DNA from: Firmicutes bacterium UBA3914
Lineage (GTDB): Bacteria; Bacillota; Limnochordia; Darwinibacteriales; Darwinibacteriaceae
Assembly (NCBI GenBank): GCA_002391385.1
Contig: DGEY01000073.1
Span: forward strand, 40,403-55,696
Direction: 5' to 3'
Length of the DNA stretch: 15,294 nt
The translations under genes and the position numbers were made by a program. Position 1 is the stretch's first letter. The number at the start of each line of letters is the position of its first letter. Positions 6,901 through 15,294 of the stretch are shown one piece after another. Under the pieces are notes generated by a model that saw nothing but the letters and a program-made list of their open reading frames with translations, was not told the DNA's origin and made no database searches.

Positions 6901-6909
6901 TGTCCGACC

Positions 6910-7938
6910 ATGGCCAGTCTCGGTGCCCTGCAGCAGCTCGTGCCTGAACTGGCTGGGCTTCTGGACAGGCGCTACAGCCTCTTGAGGATTATCCGCAACC
7001 AGGGCCCCATCGGGCGCAGGTTCATCGCCGCTCAAATGGGAGGTTCGGAGCGGGTAATCCGCAGTGAACTGGATGTCCTGCGGGAACAGGGCCTGCTGCA
7101 CACCACCTCCCTGGGCATGCAGCTCACCCCGGAAGGGGAAAAGGTGTTTTTGGAGCTTGAGGACGTGGTACGGGACTTCTACGGCCTGGAACAGCTGGAA
7201 AAGAAGCTGGCTGCGGCCCTGGGCGTGGAGAGGATGATCATCGTCCCGGGGGACTGCGACAAAGATCCCGCCACGCGCAAGGATCTGGCCAGGGCTGCCG
7301 CGGATTACCTCTGCCAGGTGCTGGAGGACGGGCAGATTCTCGCCGTTTCCGGCGGCACCACCCTCGCCGGCGTAGCCGAGAGCGTAAGGCTTCACGATGT
7401 GCGCAAGCGGGTCACGGTTGTTCCCGTGCGGGGCGGCTTGGGAGAAGACATCAAAATCCAGGCTAACACCATTGCAGTGGCCCTGGCGGAAGGCTTAGGC
7501 GGTAGCTACCGCCTGCTCTATGCCCCGGAAGATGTGCGGCCCGCCAATTTGGAGCAGATCTTAAGTGAGCCGCGCATCCGCAGCGTCATCGCCCTGGGGC
7601 GCCGGGCGGACATCTTGGTCCACGGTATCGGCACAGCAGAAGAAATGGCCAGAAGGCGCGGTTTTGACGATGCTTCCATTATGGACCTGATCGCCGCGGG
7701 GGCCGTGGGCGAAGCCTTCGGCTGCTACTTCGATGCCCAGGGCAGGATCGTCCACAATACCGCTTCGGTGGGACTGCGCCTGGAAGACCTGGAAAGCATT
7801 CCCATGGTTATCGCCGTTGGAGGTGGTAGGAGCAAGGCATGGGCTGTGATGGCGGTGTTGTCCCGAGGTTATTGTGATGTGTGCATCACCGATGAGGGGG
7901 TAGCCCGGAGGCTGATGAAGTTAAAAGAAATAGAGTAA
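6910..7938 (+). CDS. cggR: Central glycolytic genes regulator CggR (SorC/DeoR-type repressor)
   Basis: Repressor of the operon it heads. In Bacillus CggR blocks transcription of gapA-pgk-tpiA-pgm-eno until fructose 1,6-bisphosphate binds. The 342 residues match the family. An N-terminal winged helix-turn-helix (about 20-80, with IIRNQGPIGRRFIAAQMG and SERVIRSELDVLREQGLL) is followed by the SorC sugar-binding domain (about 90-340), including VSGGTTLAGVAE (146-157), VPVRGGLGED, ALGRRADILVHGIGTAEEM, and the phosphate-binding VGGGRSKA (303-310). ATG 6910 is the only sensible start; its AGGAGG is 11 nt away, somewhat far. The gap gene follows after 12 nt. The likely operator lies directly upstream. 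Confidence 0.95.
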   Translation: MASLGALQQLVPELAGLLDRRYSLLRIIRNQGPIGRRFIAAQMGGSERVIRSELDVLREQGLLHTTSLGMQLTPEGEKVFLELEDVVRDFYGLEQLEKKLAAALGVERMIIVPGDCDKDPATRKDLARAAADYLCQVLEDGQILAVSGGTTLAGVAESVRLHDVRKRVTVVPVRGGLGEDIKIQANTIAVALAEGLGGSYRLLYAPEDVRPANLEQILSEPRIRSVIALGRRADILVHGIGTAEEMARRRGFDDASIMDLIAAGAVGEAFGCYFDAQGRIVHNTASVGLRLEDLESIPMVIAVGGGRSKAWAVMAVLSRGYCDVCITDEGVARRLMKLKEIE

Positions 7939-7950
7939 GGGGGAATCATG

Positions 7951-8955
7951 ATGACAATGAAGGTTGGCATTAACGGTTTTGGCCGCATCGGCCGGTTGGT
8001 ACTGCGCGGGGCTCTCGATGATCCCAATTTCGATGTAGTGGCCATCAACGACTTGACAGATGCGAAGACCCTGGCCCATCTCCTTAAGTACGATACGAAC
8101 CACGGTACTCTGAAGGCTGATGTGTCGGTGGACGGCGATAACATCGTAGTTAACGGCAAGAAGATCAAGGTCTTTGCCGAGCGCGATCCCAAGAACATCC
8201 CCTGGGGCGAGCTGGGTGTGGAGTATGTGGTGGAATCCACCGGTGTCTTCCGCAAGCGGGATCAGGCTCAGTGGCACATCGACGCCGGGGCCAAGAAGGT
8301 GATCATCACCGCTCCTGCTAAAGAAGAGGACATCACCATCGTCATGGGAGTTAATGAAGACCTCTACGATCCGGAGAAGCACCATGTGATTTCCAACGCC
8401 TCCTGCACCACCAACTGCTTGGCACCTGTGGCCAAGGTTATCCACGATGCCTTCGGCATTAAGAAGGGCCTCATGACCACTGTCCATGCTTATACCAACG
8501 ACCAGAGAATCCTGGACCTGCCCCATAAGGATCTGCGCAGGGCCCGGGCCGCTGCCATGAACATCGTTCCCACCACCACCGGTGCCGCCGCTGCCGTTGG
8601 CCTTGTCCTGCCTGAACTCAAGGGCAAACTGGACGGCTTTGCCATGCGCGTCCCCGTTTCCACGGTGAGCGTTGTGGACCTGGTAGTGGAGACGGAAAAG
8701 CCGGTAACCGCTGAGGCCGCCAATGCTGAACTGAAGAAAGCGGCCGAAGGCAAGCTCAAGGGCATTTTGGCCTTCGAAGAGGAGCCCCTGGTCTCCACAG
8801 ACTTCATGGGCAACGACAATTCCTCCATCGTGGATGCAGCCCTGACCAAGACCATGGGCGACAACATGCTCAAAGTGGTAGCTTGGTACGACAATGAGTG
8901 GGGCTACTCCATGAGGGTGATTGACCTCATCCGCTACATGGAATCCCGCAAGTAA
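7951..8955 (+). CDS. gap: Glyceraldehyde-3-phosphate dehydrogenase, NAD-type
   Basis: Oxidises glyceraldehyde 3-phosphate to 1,3-bisphosphoglycerate with NAD+ and phosphate. The 334 residues match the family. The dinucleotide fold opens with INGFGRIGR (7-15). D34 in AIND marks NAD preference. ASCTTNC holds the catalytic Cys152, and TVHAY holds His179. LDLPHKDLRRARA (188-200) has the Leu-Pro pair of catabolic NAD-dependent enzymes, arguing for the glycolytic GapA type rather than the gluconeogenic GapB type. Three in-frame ATGs compete: 7951 is 7 nt from AAGGGGG and chosen, 7948 is 4 nt away, and 7957 is also in frame. A stable stem-loop follows the stop codon, before pgk. Confidence 0.97.
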   Translation: MTMKVGINGFGRIGRLVLRGALDDPNFDVVAINDLTDAKTLAHLLKYDTNHGTLKADVSVDGDNIVVNGKKIKVFAERDPKNIPWGELGVEYVVESTGVFRKRDQAQWHIDAGAKKVIITAPAKEEDITIVMGVNEDLYDPEKHHVISNASCTTNCLAPVAKVIHDAFGIKKGLMTTVHAYTNDQRILDLPHKDLRRARAAAMNIVPTTTGAAAAVGLVLPELKGKLDGFAMRVPVSTVSVVDLVVETEKPVTAEAANAELKKAAEGKLKGILAFEEEPLVSTDFMGNDNSSIVDAALTKTMGDNMLKVVAWYDNEWGYSMRVIDLIRYMESRK

Positions 8956-8967
8956 ACAAGCTCAACC

Positions 8968-8994
8968 TGGAATCCCCCTGCTTGGGGGATTCCA
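8968..8994 (+). other. Perfect intercistronic stem-loop between gap and pgk
   Basis: GGAATCCCCC (8969-8978) and GGGGGATTCC (8984-8993) pair perfectly around the loop TGCTT, and an outer T-A pair makes the stem 11 bp. It begins 13 nt after the gap stop and ends 7 nt before the pgk ribosome binding site AGGAGG (9002-9007). No T tract follows, so it is more likely a processing or stability element than a terminator. It could allow more GAPDH to be made than the downstream enzymes; that is inferred. Confidence 0.8.
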
Positions 8995-9013
8995 TACGAA
9001 AAGGAGGATGCTT

Positions 9014-10195
9014 ATGGCCAAGAAAACAATCAGAGACGTGGATGTAAAGGGCAAACGGGTTTTGATGCGCGTCGATTTTAATGTGCCTATGCAGGACGGC
9101 GCGATCACTGACGATAAAAGAATTAGGGCTGCACTGCCCACCATCCAGCATGTGATCAAGGAAGGCGGCAAAGTGATCCTCATGTCCCACCTGGGCCGGC
9201 CCAAGGGCAAACCCGATGATGCCTTCCGCCTGGACCCTGTGGCTCAGCGCTTAAGCGAGCTTCTAGGCCAGCCGGTGCAGAAGGTGGATGACTGCATCGG
9301 GCCCGAAGTGGAAAAGGCCGTGGCTGGTCTGGAGCCCGGCGATGTGCTCCTCTTGGAGAACGTCCGCTTCTACGCCGCAGAAACAGAGAACGACCCCGAG
9401 TTTGCCAAGGCCCTGGCGGCCTTAGGCGACATCTTCGTCAACGATGCCTTCGGCACGGCCCACAGGGCCCACGCCTCCACCACAGGTGTGGCCGACTACC
9501 TCCCCGCGGTCTCCGGCTTCCTCATGGAGAAGGAACTGCAGTTCCTGGGCGGTGCGGTGGAAGATCCCAAGCGGCCCTTCGTGGCCATCTTGGGCGGCGC
9601 CAAGGTCAAAGACAAGATCGCGGTCATCGAGTCGCTGCTGAACAAGGTGGATACCCTGATCATCGGCGGCGGCATGGCCTACACCTTCCTCAAGGCCCAG
9701 GGATATGAAGTGGGCAGATCGCTTCTGGACGAGGAACGTCTGGAGTTCTGCCGCACCATTATGGCCCAGGCCAAGGAGAAGGGCGTGGAACTCCTCCTGC
9801 CTGTTGATGTTGTGGTGGCCAAGGAGTTTGCCGCAGATGCGGAGCATAAGGTAGTGGCCATTGACCAAATCCCCGCGGATTGGGAAGGCTTGGATATCGG
9901 CCCTGAAACGGCCAAGCGCTTCGCTGAAGCTGTCAAGGGCGCGGGCACCGTGGTCTGGAACGGTCCCATGGGAGTATTTGAGTTCGAAGCCTTTGCTAAG
10001 GGCACCCTCAGCGTAGCCCAGGCACTGGCCGATTCCTCTGCCGTGACCGTCATCGGCGGTGGGGACTCGGCGGCAGCTGTGGAGCAGATGGGCCTTGCTG
10101 ACAAGATGACCCACGTCTCCACTGGCGGAGGCGCCTCCCTGGAGTTCCTGGAAGGCAAGGTGCTGCCGGGGGTAGCAGCCCTGGATGACAAATAA
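9014..10195 (+). CDS. pgk: Phosphoglycerate kinase
   Basis: Transfers the acyl phosphate of 1,3-bisphosphoglycerate to ADP, giving ATP and 3-phosphoglycerate. The 393 residues match the bacterial monofunctional enzyme, with no tpiA fusion. Visible motifs are the substrate-binding RVDFNVP (19-25), SHLGRPKG (58-65), the LLLENVRF and NDAFGTAHRAHAST stretches, the hinge region with ILGGAKVKDKI, the nucleotide-binding NGPMGVFE and VIGGGDSAAA, and the closing STGGGASLEFLEGK. ATG 9014 lies 6 nt after AGGAGG; a longer version starting near 8921 would run through the intercistronic hairpin and the gap 3' end and is rejected. tpiA follows after 13 nt. Confidence 0.98.
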   Translation: MAKKTIRDVDVKGKRVLMRVDFNVPMQDGAITDDKRIRAALPTIQHVIKEGGKVILMSHLGRPKGKPDDAFRLDPVAQRLSELLGQPVQKVDDCIGPEVEKAVAGLEPGDVLLLENVRFYAAETENDPEFAKALAALGDIFVNDAFGTAHRAHASTTGVADYLPAVSGFLMEKELQFLGGAVEDPKRPFVAILGGAKVKDKIAVIESLLNKVDTLIIGGGMAYTFLKAQGYEVGRSLLDEERLEFCRTIMAQAKEKGVELLLPVDVVVAKEFAADAEHKVVAIDQIPADWEGLDIGPETAKRFAEAVKGAGTVVWNGPMGVFEFEAFAKGTLSVAQALADSSAVTVIGGGDSAAAVEQMGLADKMTHVSTGGGASLEFLEGKVLPGVAALDDK

Positions 10196-10208
10196 CTGAG
10201 GTGAAGTC

Positions 10209-10952
10209 ATGCGTACACCCATAATCGCTGGAAACTGGAAGATGTATAAGAATGTGGGGGAAGCGGTGGAAACGGCCCGCAAACTGGAAGAGCGGGTTCA
10301 GGACAGCCCCGTGGAAGTGGTGATCTGCGCTCCTTTCACCAACCTCCCCGCGCTGAGCGCCCTGGGCTTGACCAAGGTCAAGTTGGGTGCCCAGAACATG
10401 TACTTTGAAGATCAAGGTGCCTTTACCGGGGAGATCGCCCCCGGGATGCTTCTGGATGTGGGCTGTGAATACGTGATTCTAGGCCACTCGGAGCGTCGGC
10501 AGATCTTCAAGGAAGATGATGAGCTGATCAACAAGAAGGTGCTCAAGGCCCTCAATGTGGGCCTGAAGCCCATCCTGTGTGTGGGCGAAACACTGGAGGA
10601 GCGCCGGGCCGGCCGGACGGAAGAGGTGGTGGTGGCCCAAACCACCCGTGCCCTGGCGGGCGCCGCGGCTGAGCAGCTGACCAATCTGGTCATTGCCTAT
10701 GAGCCTGTCTGGGCCATCGGCACAGGCGAGAACTGCGACGCAGAGGACGCCAACCAGGTCATCGCCAGGATCCGCCAAACGCTGGCTGAGCTCTACACGG
10801 CTGACCTTGCCCAACAGGTGAGGATCCAGTACGGAGGCAGCGTCAAGCCGGCCAATATCAAAGAATTCATGGAACAACCTGAGATCGATGGTGCCCTGGT
10901 GGGCGGAGCAAGTCTTGATGTGGACAGCTTCACCAGCATCATCCGGTACTGA
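10209..10952 (+). CDS. tpiA: Triosephosphate isomerase
   Basis: Interconverts dihydroxyacetone phosphate and glyceraldehyde 3-phosphate. The 247 residues form one TIM barrel. All catalytic residues are present: N9 and K11 in AGNWKMY, H93 in ILGHSERR, E165 in AYEPVWAIGTG (163-173), and the phosphate loops QYGGSVKPAN (207-216) and ALVGGASL (229-236). ATG 10209 is preceded by GAGGTG at about 5 nt. It is spaced 13 nt from pgk and 48 nt from gpmI, and that gap shows only the next ribosome binding site. Confidence 0.98.
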   Translation: MRTPIIAGNWKMYKNVGEAVETARKLEERVQDSPVEVVICAPFTNLPALSALGLTKVKLGAQNMYFEDQGAFTGEIAPGMLLDVGCEYVILGHSERRQIFKEDDELINKKVLKALNVGLKPILCVGETLEERRAGRTEEVVVAQTTRALAGAAAEQLTNLVIAYEPVWAIGTGENCDAEDANQVIARIRQTLAELYTADLAQQVRIQYGGSVKPANIKEFMEQPEIDGALVGGASLDVDSFTSIIRY

Positions 10953-11000
10953 AAACCAGGTGATCTTAGAGGCTGTTCCCGGAGGTGGAATCGTTAATTC

Positions 11001-12535
11001 ATGAAGAAACCAACTGCGTTAATCATCTTAGATGGCTTCGGCCTCAGTGAACATGTGGAAGGCAATGCAGTCAAGGCAGCCCGCACCCCCACGGTGGACT
11101 GGCTGAACAGCAGCGCGCCCCGGAATGTGCTCTCTGCTTCCGGCGGCAGCGTGGGGCTGATGGACGGTCAAATGGGGGACTCCAATGTGGGTCACCTCAA
11201 TATCGGGGCTGGGCGCATTGTCTACCAAGATGTAGTGCGCATTTCCAAGGCCATCGCTTCGGGGGAGTTTTTCACCAACCCCACTTTGCTGGCGGTCATG
11301 GAGCATCCGAAGAAGACAGGGGGGGCTCTGCACCTCATGGGGCTGGTTTCCCCTGGCGGCGTGCACAGCCACTCTGAGCACCTTTATGCCCTGCTCAGGA
11401 TGGCCAAGGAGCACGGCCTGGAGCGGGTGTTCGTCCATGCCTTCCTGGATGGCCGTGACGTGCCGCCCTCCAGCGCCCACGAATACCTGGCGGACCTGGA
11501 GGAACAGATTGAACAGATCGGGATCGGCAGAGTTGCTTCCATCTCCGGACGCTATTACGCCATGGACCGGGATAGACGCTGGGACCGGGTGGAGAAGGCC
11601 TACCGGGCCCTTCTGGGCCAGGGGCCTGGGGCCCCCAGCAGCGCCGCGGCCATCCAAGAGGCCTACGCCCAGGGGGAGACCGATGAGTTTGTGGTGCCCA
11701 GGGTGATCGTGGAAAACGGAAAGGCCGTGGGACCCATCCAAGACGGTGACAGTGTGCTCTTTTTCAACTTCCGGGCAGACAGGGCCCGGGAGATCACTTG
11801 GGCCATGACCAACGATGATTTCCAGGGCTTTGACCGGGGGAAAAAACTGGACATCTACTACGCCACCATGACGCAGTACGATGCCGAGCTGGATCTCCCC
11901 TTTGCCTTCGCTCCCCAGGATCTCAGAAACACCTTGGGCGAGTACCTTTCCGGTTTGGGCAAGACCCAGCTGCGCATCGCCGAGACGGAGAAGTACGCGC
12001 ATGTCACCTTCTTCTTTAACGGGGGCCAGGAGACGCCCTTCCCCGGCGAAGAGCGCATCTTGGTGCCTTCCCCCAAGGTGCCCACGTACGATCTGCAGCC
12101 GGAAATGAGCGCGCCGGAAGTGACCAGGCGGGTGGTTGAAGAGATCCGCCAAGGCAAGTTCGACTTCATCGTGCTCAACTATGCCAACTGCGATATGGTG
12201 GGCCACACCGGTGTGTTTGAAGCGGCGGTGAAGGCGGTGGAGGCGGTGGATGCCGGCCTGGGCCAGGTACTGGAGGCCATCAAAGAGATGGGCGGCACGG
12301 CCATTGTCACCGCGGACCACGGGAACGCCGAGCAGATGGTTGACCCAGAGACGGGGGAAGCCCACACCGCGCACACCAGCAATCTGGTGCCCGTCTGGCT
12401 GTTCAACGCACCTGAAGGCTGGGGCCTGAAGAGCGGAATCTTGGCCGATCTGGCCCCTTCGATCCTGGATCTGATGGGCATAGCTCAACCTCCGGAGATG
12501 ACCGGACAAAGCTTAATTGTGAGGAGGAACGAACA

Positions 12536-12539
<4 letters not shown>
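11001..12539 (+). CDS. gpmI: 2,3-bisphosphoglycerate-independent phosphoglycerate mutase
   Basis: Manganese-dependent, alkaline-phosphatase-fold enzyme converting 3- to 2-phosphoglycerate; 512 residues, normal for the family. Metal and catalytic residues known from the Geobacillus enzyme can be matched: D11 in LDGFGL, the phosphorylated Ser61 in GQMGDSNVGHLNIGAGR (56-72), D398 and H402 in NCDMVGHTG, D439 and H440 in TADHGNAEQM, and H458 in AHTAHTSN. Substrate residues H122, R152-D153 and R184 are also present. The only start is ATG 11001, because an in-frame stop lies 6 nt before it. Its GGAGGTG is 13 nt away, an unusually long spacing that might lower translation. The stop TGA overlaps the eno start (ATGA, 12536-12539). 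Confidence 0.97.
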
Positions 12540-13819
<1,280 letters not shown>

Positions 13820-13837
13820 CGTTTGGCAAGGTGCAAG

Positions 13838-13871
13838 CACGGCGCGGCGGAAAGGCCCGCCGTGTTTTTTT
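13838..13871 (+). terminator. Rho-independent terminator of the glycolytic operon
   Basis: CACGGCG (13838-13844) and GGC (13846-13848) pair with GCC (13855-13857) and CGCCGTG (13858-13864), a 10-bp G+C-rich stem with one bulged C at 13845 and the loop GGAAAG. Seven T residues follow at once (13865-13871). It lies 18 nt after the eno stop. This is the only classical terminator I found in the window. Confidence 0.92.
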
Positions 13872-13927
13872 CTGGGGAGGGAAAGGGAGTCCCCTTGGCG
13901 AAATCAAGGACCAAAGGAGGGGACAGT

Positions 13928-15232
13928 ATGAAATTCCCGCGGGATTTTCGGTGGGGAGTCGCCACCGCTTCGTATCAGATCGAAGGTGCGGCGCAGGAAG
14001 ATGGCCGGGGCGAATCCATTTGGGACCGGTTCAGCCGTACCCCAGGTAAGGTGCTCCACGGGCACACCGGTGATGTGGCCTGCGACCACTACCACCGGTA
14101 TAAAGAGGATGTGGCCCTCATGGCGGAGCTGGGGGTGGACAGCTACCGCTTTTCCATCGCCTGGCCCCGGATCTATCCAGCCGGCAAAGGAGAGCTGAAC
14201 CCCAAAGGGCTGGACTTTTACAAGCGTTTGGTGGATGAGCTGCTCCAGAGGGGTATTGAGCCCATGGCCACCCTTTACCACTGGGATCTGCCCCAGGTCC
14301 TGGAGGACAAGGGGGGCTGGCTGAATCGGGATACCGCCTATTACTTCCGCGACTATGCTGTCACCATGTTTGAAGAGTTGGGGGATACGGTGAAGCTCTG
14401 GATCACCCTCAACGAACCCTGGTGCTCGGCCTACCTGGGTTACGGAAACGGCGTGCATGCCCCGGGTAAGAGCGATCTGAACTGGTATCTCCAGGCGGCC
14501 CATATTCTCCTTTTGGCCCACGGGCTGGCGCTCCAGGCTTACCGGGAGCTGAACCTGCCTGGGGAGATCGGGATCACCCTCAACTTGTCGCCCCAATATC
14601 CCGCTTCCCCCAGCCGGGAGGATGGGGAAGCCTGCCGCAGGGCAGACGGGTTCCTGAACCGCTGGTTCCTGGATCCACTTTTCGCTGGGTTTTATCCCCA
14701 GGATATGCCGGAGTTTTTGACCGCGGTGGCGCCCCACATTCAGCCGGGAGATTTTGATTTGATTTCGGCGCCCCAGGACTTTTTGGGCATCAACTACTAC
14801 AGCCGCGGCATCATCAAAGCTGCGGGCAAGGACGGCTATGAGGCGCTGCCCCCCGCTGGACCTGTGACCCACATGGGTTGGGAGGTCTACCCCGAGGGCC
14901 TTTACGACCTGCTGCTGCGAGTCCACCGGGATTACGGGCCCATTCCGCTGTATATCACAGAAAACGGTGCCGCCTATCCCGACCAGCTAATGGAGGGGCG
15001 GGTAGCTGACCCGGAGAGGACCGCCTACCTTAGGGAGCATTTCGCCCAGGCAGCCCGAGCCCTGGAAGCGGGAGTGCCCTTGAAGGGTTATTACGTATGG
15101 TCCTTTTTGGACAACTTCGAGTGGGCCTTCGGCTACGAGCGCCGCTTCGGAATTGTGTACGTGGATTTCCAGACCCAGGCCAGGATCATCAAGGACAGCG
15201 GCCGCTGGTACCAGTCCTTCTTACTAGTATAA
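13928..15232 (+). CDS. bglA: Glycoside hydrolase family 1 beta-glucosidase
   Basis: Retaining GH1 enzyme, 434 residues and no signal peptide, so it hydrolyses imported cellobiose or other beta-glucosides in the cytoplasm. It begins FPRDFRWGVATASYQIEGA (3-21), the GH1 N-terminal signature. The acid/base is E163 in TLNEPW and the nucleophile E345 in YITENGAAY. YHWDLPQ (117-123) and SFLDNFEWAFGY (392-403) with E398-W399 form the glycone site. The FEW motif and the lack of a clear phosphate-binding Ser-Lys-Tyr set favour an unphosphorylated substrate over 6-phospho-beta-glucosides; a galactosidase or fucosidase side activity cannot be excluded. ATG 13928 has AGGAGG about 8 nt upstream; a longer start at 13823 would run through the eno terminator. 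No own promoter is obvious between 13872 and 13927, so expression could come from leakage past the terminator or an unrecognised promoter. Confidence 0.95.
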   Translation: MKFPRDFRWGVATASYQIEGAAQEDGRGESIWDRFSRTPGKVLHGHTGDVACDHYHRYKEDVALMAELGVDSYRFSIAWPRIYPAGKGELNPKGLDFYKRLVDELLQRGIEPMATLYHWDLPQVLEDKGGWLNRDTAYYFRDYAVTMFEELGDTVKLWITLNEPWCSAYLGYGNGVHAPGKSDLNWYLQAAHILLLAHGLALQAYRELNLPGEIGITLNLSPQYPASPSREDGEACRRADGFLNRWFLDPLFAGFYPQDMPEFLTAVAPHIQPGDFDLISAPQDFLGINYYSRGIIKAAGKDGYEALPPAGPVTHMGWEVYPEGLYDLLLRVHRDYGPIPLYITENGAAYPDQLMEGRVADPERTAYLREHFAQAARALEAGVPLKGYYVWSFLDNFEWAFGYERRFGIVYVDFQTQARIIKDSGRWYQSFLLV

Positions 15233-15294
15233 AGTTACTGTAGGACAGGAGTTGGCTCCAAAAAAATAGAAGAAGATCCTACCGTTGCTGTCCA

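Noticed and set aside
6810..6909. Remnant of crh, the HPr-like gene that follows whiA in Bacillus
   Set aside because: No frame in the gap resembles HPr/Crh sequence and the space is too short.
8921..9013. N-terminal extension of phosphoglycerate kinase
   Set aside because: It would overlap the gap 3' end and the stem-loop. ATG 9014 follows AGGAGG by 6 nt and matches family length.
11028..12509. 493-codon open frame antisense to gpmI, and long antisense frames in eno (12710-13840), bglA (13904-14926) and nagA (2242-3048)
   Set aside because: They mirror well-identified enzymes with full motif sets. Long antisense frames are expected from third-position G/C bias, and their translations show no family features.
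13823..13927. N-terminal extension of the beta-glucosidase
   Set aside because: It would translate the intrinsic terminator after eno, and ATG 13928 has a strong ribosome binding site and starts right at the GH1 signature.

Overview
The window carries central carbon metabolism genes from a G+C-rich bacterium of the Firmicutes (Bacillota). The assignment rests on CggR, WhiA, YvcK and a glycolytic operon in the order cggR-gap-pgk-tpiA-gpmI-eno, a layout known from Bacillus and Clostridia. Strong GGAGG-type ribosome binding sites and frequent GTG/TTG starts fit this. The amino-acid binding protein lacks a lipobox, which might hint at a diderm Firmicute lineage, but that is only an inference. No mobile elements, CRISPR arrays, tRNA or rRNA genes were seen.

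Layout: (1) 1-126, the 3' end of an unrecognised plus-strand gene, whose stop codon overlaps that of the convergent minus-strand gene. (2) 123-1652, minus strand, a two-gene amino-acid ABC importer (permease and binding protein) with a strong promoter and a perfect hairpin between the genes; no ATPase gene is present. (3) 1738-6802, plus strand, nagA-nagB-yvcK-vanW-whiA. The first two genes take N-acetylglucosamine 6-phosphate to fructose 6-phosphate. YvcK belongs to a family known to bind UDP-GlcNAc and to be needed for growth on gluconeogenic carbon. VanW is a cell-envelope protein and WhiA a DNA-binding protein linked to division. The usual rapZ (yvcJ) gene is missing in front of yvcK, and nagAB sits there instead. 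(4) 6803-6909, a regulatory gap with inverted CGGGAC half-sites like those of CggR. (5) 6910-13819, the glycolytic operon from its repressor to enolase, closed by a clear intrinsic terminator. (6) 13928-15232, a cytoplasmic GH1 beta-glucosidase behind the terminator.

How the parts fit: amino-sugar and beta-glucoside breakdown feed hexose phosphate into lower glycolysis, whose operon is probably controlled by CggR sensing fructose 1,6-bisphosphate. YvcK, VanW and WhiA tie the same locus to envelope synthesis and division. All genes from nagA to bglA run in one direction, and no terminator was found before the one after eno.

No wholly new system is evident. The points most worth a second look are nagAB in place of rapZ, the membrane-anchored YvcK, VanW between yvcK and whiA, and two intercistronic hairpins of the same design that each follow a gene probably needed in excess (binding protein, GAPDH).
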